From Arthrobacter sp. EpRS71 (GTDB taxonomy: Bacteria; Actinomycetota; Actinomycetes; Actinomycetales; Micrococcaceae), in contig NZ_LNUV01000006.1 of NCBI RefSeq assembly GCF_001512285.1, forward strand, positions 2,278,809 through 2,342,808: 64,000 nt of DNA, in the 5' to 3' direction. Below are positions 1 to 8,608 of this stretch, in pieces. The translations under genes were made by a program, and so were the position numbers. The notes beneath the pieces were generated by a model. That model was not told the DNA's origin and ran no database searches. It worked only from the letters and a program-made list of their open reading frames with translations. Each line of letters begins with the position of its first letter. The first letter of the stretch is position 1.

Positions 1-45
1 CACCCCGGTGGAATGGACCCAGAATCCATGCGCGCCGGCATCTGA
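1..45 (+). CDS. 3' tail of an upstream coding sequence (partial)
   Basis: Frame 1 is open from the window edge and ends HPGGMDPESMRAGI followed by TGA at 43-45. It lies 19 bp before the sugar-binding lipoprotein and on the same strand, so it may be the end of a gene in the same locus, for example a regulator. Too little is visible to assign a family, and an open frame of 15 codons could be chance. Confidence 0.35.
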   Translation, partial: HPGGMDPESMRAGI

Positions 46-64
46 CACGAAGAGGTGAAGGTTC

Positions 65-1399
65 ATGACCCCATTCACGCGAAGACAACTCCTGGGCGCA
101 GGACTGGGTACGGCAGCCATGGGGCTGCTGGCCGGTTGCGCGACTCCCGGGATGCAGTCCGTCAACAGCGCCCCCACCATTGCCACCGCCGGCGAGCCCG
201 TGCGGCTGACCTACTGGGCGTGGTTGAAGGATTTCCAGAACGTTGCCGATATCTGGAACGCGAAGAACCCCAATATCCAAGTGGATGTTGTGTGGATCCC
301 CGGCGGTAATGCCGGTGGCTACCAGAAGCTCTACTCGGCTCTTGCCGCTGGTGGCGGGCCCGACCTGGCTCAGGTGGAACTGCGGTCCCTCCCTGAGTTC
401 CTGCTGGTGAACGGCCTGGTGGACGTGTCCCGCTACGGCGCCAACGACCACGCCCACTTGTACGACCCCACGCTGTGGAAGCAGGTCAGTTACACCGGCG
501 GCGTCTACGGACTGCCCCAGGACTCCGGCCCCATGGCCATGTTCTACCAGCCGGAAATCCTGAAGAAGGTGGGCGGCACCACCCCGCGCACGTGGGATGA
601 CTGGGCCGTCCTGGCCAAGGAGCTCCGCTCCGTGGACACCTATCTGGATTGCTTCCCCATCAGCGACGCCTCCCCCTTCGCGTCCTTCGCAGGACAGGCC
701 GGCGCAACCTGGCTTCGACCGGAAGAGGACGGCTGGGTCATCAACATGACCGACGACGCCACGCTCAACACTGCACGCTTCTTCGACAAAGCGATCGACG
801 ACGACCTCGTCACCACCGCCTATGGTGCTTTCACTCCGGCATGGTTCGCTGCCGCGGGCAAGGGTGGCATCGCGTCCACCGTCACCGGCAGTTGGGGTGA
901 TGCCCTCATTGAGGGAGTCAGCGGCTCCGAAGGCAAGTGGCGCGTAGCTCCCATGCCCACATGGGGGAACACCGGATTCGGTTCCAGCTACCTCGGCGGT
1001 TCAACGGCCGCAGTGCTCGCCAACAGCAAACATCCCAAGGAAGCCTTGGAGTTTGCCGTCTGGCTGACCACGTCAAAAGAGGGAATCGACGCCGAAATCA
1101 AGAACAGCGGCATCGGTTGGTCACCCAACCCCGAGTTCATTGGAACGGACCGGCAACAGCCCTCCGCTTTCTTCGGCGGCCAACGTTACAACGAGGAAGT
1201 CTTTGTGAAGGCCACGAAGCAGCAGAACACTGAATGGTCCTGGTGGCCGGTGACACAGCAGTCCTTCAACATCCTCAGCGACGGTTTCCGCAAGAAGGCT
1301 TTCGGGACATCCCTGGTGGACTCGATTGCTGCCTCGGAACAGCAGATCATCACCGTTTTCAAGAACAAGGGCCTCACCATCCGGAAGGAAACGGCATGA
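65..1399 (+). CDS. Sugar ABC transporter substrate-binding lipoprotein (CUT1 type)
   Basis: Predicted extracytoplasmic receptor of a carbohydrate ABC importer, 444 aa, usual for family 1 solute-binding proteins. The N-terminus has twin arginines (R6-R7) in a TRRQLLG context, a hydrophobic stretch and a lipobox LAGC with the lipidated cysteine at C25. This suggests Tat export followed by lipid anchoring. A purine-rich RBS (GAGGTGAAGG) precedes the ATG. The stop overlaps the next gene's ATG (ATGA at 1396-1399), and two permeases and a beta-galactosidase follow. The context suggests a galactoside such as lactose or a galacto-oligosaccharide as ligand; that is inference from the neighbours. Confidence 0.93.
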   Translation: MTPFTRRQLLGAGLGTAAMGLLAGCATPGMQSVNSAPTIATAGEPVRLTYWAWLKDFQNVADIWNAKNPNIQVDVVWIPGGNAGGYQKLYSALAAGGGPDLAQVELRSLPEFLLVNGLVDVSRYGANDHAHLYDPTLWKQVSYTGGVYGLPQDSGPMAMFYQPEILKKVGGTTPRTWDDWAVLAKELRSVDTYLDCFPISDASPFASFAGQAGATWLRPEEDGWVINMTDDATLNTARFFDKAIDDDLVTTAYGAFTPAWFAAAGKGGIASTVTGSWGDALIEGVSGSEGKWRVAPMPTWGNTGFGSSYLGGSTAAVLANSKHPKEALEFAVWLTTSKEGIDAEIKNSGIGWSPNPEFIGTDRQQPSAFFGGQRYNEEVFVKATKQQNTEWSWWPVTQQSFNILSDGFRKKAFGTSLVDSIAASEQQIITVFKNKGLTIRKETA

Positions 1400-2343
1400 C
1401 CACCACATCAACAGCACCGGTTGGGAAGCGAACGGCCGCAACCTCCCGCAGCAGTAAGCGGACGGGTGCTGCCGCACGCGCACCGTGGCTCCTGCTGGCG
1501 CCGTTCCTGGCTCTCTTTGTCCTCACGTTCCTACTGCCCATCGTTGTGGCCATCGTTTCCAGCTTCACCAAGGTGACCCGGAGCGGGCTCTTTGGCGAGG
1601 CCGGTGTGACCAGTGAGTTTGCCGGTTTCAGCAACTACGCCCAAGCCTTGGCAGACGGCAGCTTTGTGGCGTCCATCGGCCGGATGCTGCTCTTTGGCAT
1701 CGTCCAGGTCCCGGTGATGATTGTCCTGTGCACGGTCCTGGCCTTGATGCTGGAATCGGCATCCGCCAAGTGGCCCGGCTTCTTCCGCGCCGCTTACTTT
1801 CTGCCCTACGGCGTTCCCGGCGTGATCGCCACCATCCTGTGGTCCTTCCTGTACGTGCCCGGGCTCAGCCCGCTCTTTGACGCAGCCAAGCTCGTGGGCC
1901 TGACCCCCGATTTCCTGGGCGCCAACAGTGTCCTGTGGTCCATCGCCAACATCGTCACGTGGAGCTACACCGGCTACAACATGCTCATCATCGTGGCGCA
2001 GCTCAAAGCCATTCCGGTGGAACTCTACGAGGCAGCCAAAGTGGATGGTGCCTCCACATGGCGCGTTGCCCGGAGCATCCAACTCCCCTTGATCCGCCCC
2101 GCACTGATGCTCACCACGGTGTTCTCGATCATCGGAACGCTGCAACTGTTCGCTGAAGCGCAGGTCCTGAAGACCGTTGCTCCAGCCATCGACAGCCAGT
2201 ACACGCCCAACCTCAGCGCTTACACCACAGCATTCGCCTATAACGACTACAACGTCGCCGCAGCCCAGTCAGTCATCATCGCAGTGGCCGCCTTCGTCCT
2301 TTCCTTCGCCTTCCTGGCGCTTACGAACAGGAAGTCATCATGA
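1396..2343 (+). CDS. Sugar ABC transporter permease (MalF-like)
   Basis: 315 aa inner-membrane subunit of the importer. The start is set by the 4-bp ATGA overlap with the binding-protein stop; the frame is open further upstream, but only as antisense-like coding over the upstream gene. A hydrophilic N-tail of about 30 residues precedes the first membrane segment (APWLLLAPFLALFVLTF). The EAA coupling loop, which contacts the ATPase, begins near E212 (EAAKVDGAS). No ATPase gene is in this cluster, so a shared MsmK/MsiK-type ATPase encoded elsewhere probably energises it, as is common for actinobacterial CUT1 systems. The stop overlaps the next start. Confidence 0.93.
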   Translation: MTTTSTAPVGKRTAATSRSSKRTGAAARAPWLLLAPFLALFVLTFLLPIVVAIVSSFTKVTRSGLFGEAGVTSEFAGFSNYAQALADGSFVASIGRMLLFGIVQVPVMIVLCTVLALMLESASAKWPGFFRAAYFLPYGVPGVIATILWSFLYVPGLSPLFDAAKLVGLTPDFLGANSVLWSIANIVTWSYTGYNMLIIVAQLKAIPVELYEAAKVDGASTWRVARSIQLPLIRPALMLTTVFSIIGTLQLFAEAQVLKTVAPAIDSQYTPNLSAYTTAFAYNDYNVAAAQSVIIAVAAFVLSFAFLALTNRKSS

Positions 2344-3254
2344 CCACTACAGCCACCAAGCAGCCCACCGCACCTGTCCGCAGCAAGGCGTCCGCAGGGC
2401 CGGACCGCTCAGCAGGACGACGCCGGTCCTCCACCATCATCGTCACCGCACTTCTGGTGGTGGTTGCCCTCTACTTCCTGATTCCCGTGTATTGGGTCCT
2501 CGTGGCCTCCACCAAGTCCACGTCGGATCTTTTCTCCACGAATGGCTTCTGGTTCGCCCCCACGTTCTCCTTGTGGGAGAACATCAGCCGCGTCCTGAGC
2601 TACGACAACGGCATCTTTGGCCGTTGGTTCCTGAACTCCGCGATCTACGCCGGAGTCGGCGCGCTCCTGGCCACCTACTTCGCGGCGGCGGGCGGCTATG
2701 CCTTGGCAAAGTACCAGTTCAAGGGACGCAACCTGGTGTTCGGCACCATCCTGGGCGGCGTCCTGGTTCCGGGTACAGCCACTGCCCTCCCGTTGTTCCT
2801 GCTGTTCAGCCAGATGGGCCTCGCCAACACCTACTGGAGCGTCCTGCTGCCGTCCTTGGTGTCCCCGTTCGGGCTGTTCCTTTGCCGTATCTACGCGCAG
2901 GCCACCGTGGATACCTCGCTGATTGAAGCCGCACGGATCGACGGCGCGGGCGAGCTGCGCATCTTCCACACCATTGGGCTCAAGGTGCTCACTCCGGCGC
3001 TGGTGACCGTGTTCTTGTTCCAACTGGTTGGTATCTGGAACAACTACTTCCTGCCCTTGGTCATGTTGTCCGATTCCGAGCTGTACCCCATCACGCTGGG
3101 GTTGAACAACTGGCTCAGCCAGGTTGACCGTTTGCCCGAATTCTACGAATTGACCACGGGCGGTGTGTTGCTGTCCATCATTCCGCTCAGCATCGCCATG
3201 GTTGTCCTGCAGCGCTTCTGGCGCGGTGGGCTGACAGAAGGAGCCGTTAAGTAA
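2340..3254 (+). CDS. Sugar ABC transporter permease (MalG-like)
   Basis: 304 aa second permease of the carbohydrate importer. It has about six hydrophobic segments, the first near residues 30-52 (IIVTALLVVVALYFLIPVYW). The EAA loop starts at E196 (EAARIDGAGELRIF). It overlaps the MalF-like gene by 4 bp (ATGA), and its terminal TAA shares one base with the ATG of the beta-galactosidase at 3254, so the four genes look translationally coupled. The C-terminus ends ..RFWRGGLTEGAVK, as is usual for MalG-type proteins of this group. Confidence 0.93.
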   Translation: MTTTATKQPTAPVRSKASAGPDRSAGRRRSSTIIVTALLVVVALYFLIPVYWVLVASTKSTSDLFSTNGFWFAPTFSLWENISRVLSYDNGIFGRWFLNSAIYAGVGALLATYFAAAGGYALAKYQFKGRNLVFGTILGGVLVPGTATALPLFLLFSQMGLANTYWSVLLPSLVSPFGLFLCRIYAQATVDTSLIEAARIDGAGELRIFHTIGLKVLTPALVTVFLFQLVGIWNNYFLPLVMLSDSELYPITLGLNNWLSQVDRLPEFYELTTGGVLLSIIPLSIAMVVLQRFWRGGLTEGAVK

Positions 3255-6200
3255 TGACCTCCAGCTACATCACGGATACCGGCCCGGGATCGGGCGCAAG
3301 ACTTCCTGCCCGATCCTGGCTGCACACCGATGCGCCTACCCTGTCCCTGAACGGGACGTGGCGTTTCCGCCTGCTGCCGGGCGCTCCAGGCACACCCGGA
3401 GGCCGGGGTGTCCTCCCCGCGGGCGAGCCCACTGAAGGCGTGGCCAAGGAAGATCTGGATGATTCAGGGTGGGACCAGATCCCGGTTCCCGCCCACTGGG
3501 TCCTGGAAGGCGATGGCCACTACGGCCGGCCCATCTACACCAACGTGCAGTTTCCCTTCCCCACCGATGCACCCCATGTTCCGGATGAGAATCCCACCGG
3601 GGATTACCGCCGAAGCTTCGAGCTGCCCGCTGACTGGAAGGACGCCGAACGCCTGGTCCTGAGGTTCGACGGCGTCGAATCCCGGTACAAGGTCTGGCTT
3701 AACGGCCGTGAAATCGGTGTGGGTACCGGCAGCCGGCTGGCCCAGGAATTCGACGTCACCGAGGCAGCACGCCCCGGACACAACGTCCTGGCTGTGCGGG
3801 TCCATCAGTGGTCGGCTTCAAGCTACGTGGAGGACCAGGACCAGTGGTGGATGCCGGGCATCTTCCGCGACGTCACGCTCCAGGCCCGCCCCGCCCAGGG
3901 CATCGACGACGTCTGGTTGCGGACGTCCTTCGCCAACAACGCGGGCGTCATCGATCCCCAAATCACGGCTGACAACGCCTCCTACCCGGTGCGGCTGTCC
4001 GTACCCGAACTGGACGTCGACGTCGTCTGGAACTCCCCTGCCGACGTCGCCCCGGTGGCGATCGCCGCCGTCGAGCCCTGGTCCGCAGAGGTTCCGCGCC
4101 TGTACAACGCCACCGTGTCCAGCGATGGGGAGAGCATTTCGCTGCGCCTGGGATTCCGGACCGTGGAGATCAGGGGCGACCGGTTCCTGGTGAACGGCAA
4201 GCGGGTGGTGTTCCATGGCGTCAACAGGCATGAGACCCACCCTGACCGCGGCCGCGTGTTTGACGAGGACTTCGCCCGCCAGGACCTTGCCTTGATGAAG
4301 AAGTTCAACGTCAACGCCATCCGCACCAGCCACTACCCGCCCCATCCCCGCCTGCTGGACATCGCTGACGAGATGGGCTTCTGGGTGATCCTCGAATGCG
4401 ATCTTGAGACCCATGGCTTTGAACGGCACGGCTGGGTGGGCAACCCCAGCGATGATCCCGCGTGGCGAGAAGCGTACGTGGACCGCATGGAACGGACCGT
4501 GGAGCGGGACAAGAACCACCCCTCGATCGTCATGTGGTCCCTGGGCAACGAGTCGGGCAGCGGCTCCAACCTGGCTGCGATGTCCGCATGGACGCATGCC
4601 CGGGACACTGGCCGCCCCGTCCACTACGAAGGCGACTACACCGGCGCTTACACCGACGTCTATTCCCGGATGTACTCCTCCGTGCCGGAAACCGAAGCGA
4701 TCGGCCGGGACGACTCCGGTTCGTTGCTTTTGGGGTGTTCCGCAGCGGAGTCCGCGCGCCAGCGGACCAAACCGTTCATCCTCTGCGAATACGTCCATGC
4801 CATGGGCAACGGACCAGGTGCGATCGACCAGTACGAGGACCTGGTGGACCGCTACCCGAGGCTGCATGGCGGCTTTGTGTGGGAGTGGCGGGACCACGGC
4901 ATCCGCACCACGGACACCAACGGCGAGGAGTTCTTTGCCTACGGCGGGGACTTCGGCGAGGTGGTCCACGACGGCAACTTCGTGATGGACGGCATGGTCC
5001 TTTCCGATTCCACCCCCAGCCCCGGACTCTTCGAGTACAAGCAGATCGTCGCTCCCCTGCGCTTGGGCTTCAGCACGGAAACGCACGACGCCGGGACGCG
5101 CCGTTCCGTCTCCGTATCCAACCTGCGGCACACGGCTGATGCGTCCGACGTCGTCCTGCGCTGGCGCACCGAAGTGGACGGCGAGGTGACCGCGTCCGGT
5201 GAGCTCGACGTCGTCGCTCCCTCCGGGGTGCCGCTGGCGGCTGGTGCCTCCACAACGATCGAACTGACGGACCTTGATGCGGGGGTTGCAGCGGGAGAGC
5301 ACTGGCTCACTGTGGAAGCGGTCCTGCGCAAGGACACAGCCTGGGCTGAGAGGGGCCATGTCATCTCATTCGCCCAGTTGGACCTGACCCACACCCGTCA
5401 ATCTGTGGCCGCACCCCGCCCGTTGTCCTCCGCGATGCGGGCAGGCGAGAACCTGGAAGGTGACGTGGCATTGGGCCAGGCACGGTTTGAGGAGGGCCGC
5501 TTAGTTTCCCTGGCGGGCCTCCCGGTGTCCGGCCCGCGGCTGGAACTGTGGCGCGCACCCACGGACAACGATCGCGGTGCGGGCCGCGGCAGTTACGACC
5601 TTGCCGATCCGTGGCTGAACAACGGCGACGGCGTTGCTGCACCTTCCCTGGAAAAAGTGTGGCGCGATGCCGGGTTGGACAGGTTGACGGCCAGGGTGGA
5701 GAAGGTCACGGCCAGCGGATCGGGTGTGGCCGTACGAACACGCTATGCTGCGGCCGACGTCGCCCACTGGGTCACTGTGGAGGAGGACTGGCAACTGCTG
5801 GACGGCGAGCTCTTCCTGCGCGTGGACATTGTGCCCAGCGCCGGATGGGACATCATCTGGCCCCGCGTCGGTGTCCGCTTTGACCTGCCGGCATCCGTGG
5901 ACGGTGCTTCCTGGTTTGGAGCCGGTCCGCGTGAGTCCTACCCGGACAGCATGCATGCCACACAGATGGGACGCTTCTCAGCGGGAATCGATGACCTCGC
6001 GGTGACGTACGCGAAGCCGCAGGAAACCGGGCACCGCAGCAACGTCCGCTCGCTGGAACTGGGTAACTCTGGGAATCCTTGGCTGGAGATCACGGCCATT
6101 CCGGACTCCCGGGACAGGCTGCCGGGGTTCACCCTCACGCGGCACACTGCACAGGAGGTCTCCGGAGCGGCGCATCCGCATGAGTTGCCAGCAAGCCGGG

Positions 6201-6331
6201 GCAGCTATTTGTACCTGGACGCTGCCCAGCATGGTTTGGGGTCCAGGGCCTGCGGTCCGGACGTCTGGCCGCAGTACGCCTTGCGTCCTGATGCCCGGAC
6301 CATGACGTTCCGGATCACTGAAGCGGGCTAG
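3254..6331 (+). CDS. lacZ: Beta-galactosidase, glycoside hydrolase family 2
   Basis: 1025 aa, close to the 1024 aa of E. coli LacZ. It hydrolyses terminal beta-galactosides. Order of parts: N-terminal sugar-binding jelly roll (about residues 15-215, with SLNGTWRF and WWMPGIFRDV), immunoglobulin-like segment, TIM barrel starting around FHGVNRHETHPDRG, and a C-terminal beta-sandwich (small chain). The acid/base glutamate is E433 in SLGNESGSG and the nucleophile is E512 in ILCEYVHAMGN, placed by analogy with E. coli E461 and E537. There is no signal peptide, so the enzyme should act in the cytoplasm on sugar delivered by the three genes upstream. The segment between the jelly roll and the barrel looks shorter than in E. 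coli. Confidence 0.95.
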   Translation: MTSSYITDTGPGSGARLPARSWLHTDAPTLSLNGTWRFRLLPGAPGTPGGRGVLPAGEPTEGVAKEDLDDSGWDQIPVPAHWVLEGDGHYGRPIYTNVQFPFPTDAPHVPDENPTGDYRRSFELPADWKDAERLVLRFDGVESRYKVWLNGREIGVGTGSRLAQEFDVTEAARPGHNVLAVRVHQWSASSYVEDQDQWWMPGIFRDVTLQARPAQGIDDVWLRTSFANNAGVIDPQITADNASYPVRLSVPELDVDVVWNSPADVAPVAIAAVEPWSAEVPRLYNATVSSDGESISLRLGFRTVEIRGDRFLVNGKRVVFHGVNRHETHPDRGRVFDEDFARQDLALMKKFNVNAIRTSHYPPHPRLLDIADEMGFWVILECDLETHGFERHGWVGNPSDDPAWREAYVDRMERTVERDKNHPSIVMWSLGNESGSGSNLAAMSAWTHARDTGRPVHYEGDYTGAYTDVYSRMYSSVPETEAIGRDDSGSLLLGCSAAESARQRTKPFILCEYVHAMGNGPGAIDQYEDLVDRYPRLHGGFVWEWRDHGIRTTDTNGEEFFAYGGDFGEVVHDGNFVMDGMVLSDSTPSPGLFEYKQIVAPLRLGFSTETHDAGTRRSVSVSNLRHTADASDVVLRWRTEVDGEVTASGELDVVAPSGVPLAAGASTTIELTDLDAGVAAGEHWLTVEAVLRKDTAWAERGHVISFAQLDLTHTRQSVAAPRPLSSAMRAGENLEGDVALGQARFEEGRLVSLAGLPVSGPRLELWRAPTDNDRGAGRGSYDLADPWLNNGDGVAAPSLEKVWRDAGLDRLTARVEKVTASGSGVAVRTRYAAADVAHWVTVEEDWQLLDGELFLRVDIVPSAGWDIIWPRVGVRFDLPASVDGASWFGAGPRESYPDSMHATQMGRFSAGIDDLAVTYAKPQETGHRSNVRSLELGNSGNPWLEITAIPDSRDRLPGFTLTRHTAQEVSGAAHPHELPASRGSYLYLDAAQHGLGSRACGPDVWPQYALRPDARTMTFRITEAG

Positions 6332-6380
6332 ATTCCCCCGTTGCGGGGCCTGCTCTGCGCGCTCTCGGGCTCCCGAAGGG

Positions 6381-6474
6381 CGCAGAGCGGGCCCCACAAC
6401 ACCACCCCACTGCGTTGTGGGGCCCGTTTTGCGCGATTCAACCCGGGAATACCACGCAGAGCGGGCCCCGCAAC
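6381..6474. terminator. Palindrome with a third repeat copy between lacZ and the MFS gene
   Basis: A 20-bp sequence at 6381-6400 is followed by its inverted copy at 6414-6433 (two mismatches), then by a second direct copy at 6455-6474 (one mismatch). The middle copy could pair with either flank. It lies 49 bp after lacZ and ends 20 bp before the stop of the convergent MFS gene, so it is probably a bidirectional terminator. The inverted arm carries GTTTT. Confidence 0.65.
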
Positions 6475-6493
6475 AGGGCCCGAGGAACCCGTA

Positions 6494-7882
6494 TTAGGCA
6501 GCCGCCACGGGTTCCTTCTTTACGGCGTCCTTGCGGATGGTGGCACTGATGACCGCGGCCACCGTGCACATGGCGGCCGCACCCAGCCAGGCGTAGTTGT
6601 AGTGCCCGGTGGCATCGCGGATGAACCCGGCAAGGAGTGCGGCCACGGCAGCACCCAGTTGGTGGGCCGCGAAGACCCAGCCGAATACTACAGACCCGTC
6701 GGCACCGAAGACCGAGCGGCAAATTGCTGCAGTGGGAGGCACAGTGGCCACCCAATCGAGCCCGTAGACCACCACGAAAATGATCATGCTCGGCTCCACC
6801 GACGAGCCCAGCAACAGCGGCAGCACCAACAGACCGATCCCCCTGAACTGGTAATACACAGCCAGCAACACCTTGGGGTTGAACCGGTCCGTCAACCACC
6901 CCGACGCGATGGTCCCCACGATGTCGAAGATCCCGACGACGGCCAGCAAACCCGCCGCTGTGGTTTCAGGCATGCCGTGATCGTGGGCAGACGGAATGAA
7001 GTGCGTACCGATCAGTCCGTTGGTGGTGGCCCCACAAATCGCGAAACCCGCTGCCAAGGCCCAGAATGTGCGGACTTTACTCGCGCGTTTGAGCACCTGC
7101 AGGGCACGAACCGCTGCGTTGGGGGAATCCCCGGCCCCTGGCAAAGGAACCACAGCGGCGGGCTTGACTGGCGGCCTCGCCGTTGTTCCGGCGTCGGCCG
7201 CGCGGGGGTTGGGTACGTCGGCACCATACGGCAACACCCCGACGTCGGCGGGTGAGTTCCGTAGCCAGCGCAGCACCAGCGGAACCACTGCGAGCGCGCC
7301 CGCTGCAATGAGCAAGGATGCTCCGCGCCAGCCCGGGTTCTGGGCGAGCGCTGCGATGAAGGGCAGGAAGACCAGTTGGCCGGCTGCGCTGCCGGCGGTG
7401 AGGATGCCGATCACCAGGCCACGGCTCTTGGCGAACCACGTGTTGGCGATGGTCGCGGCGAAAACCAAAGCCATGGAACCTGTGCCCAGGCCGATCAGCA
7501 GCCCCCAGGTGAGCAGGATCTGCCACGACTGGTTGACGAAGACTGTCAGTGCCGAGCCGAGCCCGATCAGGCAGAGAGCCAAGGAGGTGACCTTGCGGAT
7601 GCCGAAGCGCTCCATCAGCGCCGCCGCGAACGGGGCCGTCAGCCCGAACAGGACCAGGTTGATACTCACGGCCAGGGACAGCACCGTAGTGGACCAGCCA
7701 AACTCCTCCTGCAGCGGCACCATCAGCACGCCCGGTGCCGCACGGAACCCTGCCGCTCCCACCAGGGCCAGGAAGGCAACTGCTGCCACGATCCAGGCAG
7801 GGTGGAGGCGCCGGTTCTTGCGGGTTTTGCCGCTGGGGGCCTTGGTGTCGTCGGGCGGTGTGCTTGTGACTTCGGCGGTCAT
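6494..7882 (-). CDS. MFS transporter (OFA-like)
   Basis: 462 aa major facilitator with about 12 hydrophobic segments, starting after a charged 28-residue N-tail. A loop of about 45 polar residues separates the two halves near the middle. Features such as GFRAAPGVLMVPLQEEFGW and ANTWFAKSRGLVIG resemble the monocarboxylate/oxalate-formate subgroup. The start overlaps the HxlR regulator stop by 4 bp (ATGA), so the pair forms one operon and the regulator probably controls export or uptake by this carrier. Substrate unknown. Confidence 0.85.
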   Translation of the reverse strand: MTAEVTSTPPDDTKAPSGKTRKNRRLHPAWIVAAVAFLALVGAAGFRAAPGVLMVPLQEEFGWSTTVLSLAVSINLVLFGLTAPFAAALMERFGIRKVTSLALCLIGLGSALTVFVNQSWQILLTWGLLIGLGTGSMALVFAATIANTWFAKSRGLVIGILTAGSAAGQLVFLPFIAALAQNPGWRGASLLIAAGALAVVPLVLRWLRNSPADVGVLPYGADVPNPRAADAGTTARPPVKPAAVVPLPGAGDSPNAAVRALQVLKRASKVRTFWALAAGFAICGATTNGLIGTHFIPSAHDHGMPETTAAGLLAVVGIFDIVGTIASGWLTDRFNPKVLLAVYYQFRGIGLLVLPLLLGSSVEPSMIIFVVVYGLDWVATVPPTAAICRSVFGADGSVVFGWVFAAHQLGAAVAALLAGFIRDATGHYNYAWLGAAAMCTVAAVISATIRKDAVKKEPVAAA

Positions 7883-8403
7883 GCGGGGATCTCCGTCTCA
7901 GTCGGTGCGGCTTCACGCGGTGCGATAGCCAGTGGGACTGGGTGCTCGCTGCGTTTGAAACTGTGCCAGCTGGTGTTGGCTGCGGTGAGCCGGGCGCCGC
8001 AGTTGGTGCAGGTATCCGCGGACATGGTGGCTTGCCCGCAGTCGGTGTGGATGACCTTCATATGGGACACCTCATTGGGGGCGTCCAAGTGTTTCTCGGC
8101 CCAGATGATGATGGCGTTGAGCACGGGCAGCGCATCCTCTCCTTTGGGGGTGAGGACGTATTCCTGGCGCGTGCGGGCACCGTCCTGGTAGGGACGGTGA
8201 GCGAGTAGCCCGGCGTCGAGAAGCCATCCGAGGCGTTTGCTGAGGACGGCATCGGCTACTTCGAGGCGTTGTTTAATGGCGTCGAATCGGCCGTTGCCGA
8301 AGAAGATCTCTCGAAGGACCAGGCTCCCCCAAGGGTCGCCAAGGACATCCAGGCCGCGGGCAAGGCTGCACGTGCGGGCAGACCAGTCGGAACGAAGAGG
8401 CAT
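7879..8403 (-). CDS. HxlR-family transcriptional regulator with C-terminal Cys motif
   Basis: 174 aa from ATG 8403; a GTG two codons upstream is possible. The winged-helix HxlR domain covers about residues 10-105, with the family start CSLARGLDVLGDPWGSLVLREI and the wing segment ARTRQEYVLTPKGEDALPVL. Unusually, the C-terminal 70 residues add a rubredoxin/zinc-ribbon-like DCGQ...TCTNCG motif, absent from short HxlR proteins. No Shine-Dalgarno is seen, but TACTTT lies 7 nt upstream of the ATG, so the mRNA may be leaderless. It is cotranscribed with the MFS gene. Confidence 0.85.
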   Translation of the reverse strand: MPLRSDWSARTCSLARGLDVLGDPWGSLVLREIFFGNGRFDAIKQRLEVADAVLSKRLGWLLDAGLLAHRPYQDGARTRQEYVLTPKGEDALPVLNAIIIWAEKHLDAPNEVSHMKVIHTDCGQATMSADTCTNCGARLTAANTSWHSFKRSEHPVPLAIAPREAAPTETEIPA

Positions 8404-8410
8404 GCGCACA

Positions 8411-8439
8411 AAAGTAGCTGACTTCTCTAAAGAAAGCTA
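8411..8439 (-). promoter_or_regulatory. Candidate promoter/operator of the HxlR-MFS operon
   Basis: On the minus strand TACTTT (8411-8416) sits 7 nt before ATG 8403, the spacing expected for a leaderless transcript. Just upstream is a short inverted repeat TTCT-CTAA-AGAA (8423-8434), a plausible HxlR autoregulatory site. The -35 region is not convincing. Confidence 0.35.
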
Positions 8440-8608
8440 GGTGTTGCGGAGGATCCCCTTCGTCCGCGGACTACGGCGGGCGCAGCGAACAGGCGCCGGA
8501 TACGAGCGGCACAACGACACCCCCGCCGGTTTGCCTCAGTTTCATCAGAGGTTCACTCTCCATGCCTACGCTGGCCCAGTCGACTCAGACCACGAAAGGC
8601 ACCCCTGA

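Noticed and set aside
1234..1395. 54-codon N-terminal extension of the MalF-like permease
   Set aside because: It lies wholly inside the binding-protein gene in another frame; ATG 1396 with the ATGA overlap is the natural start.
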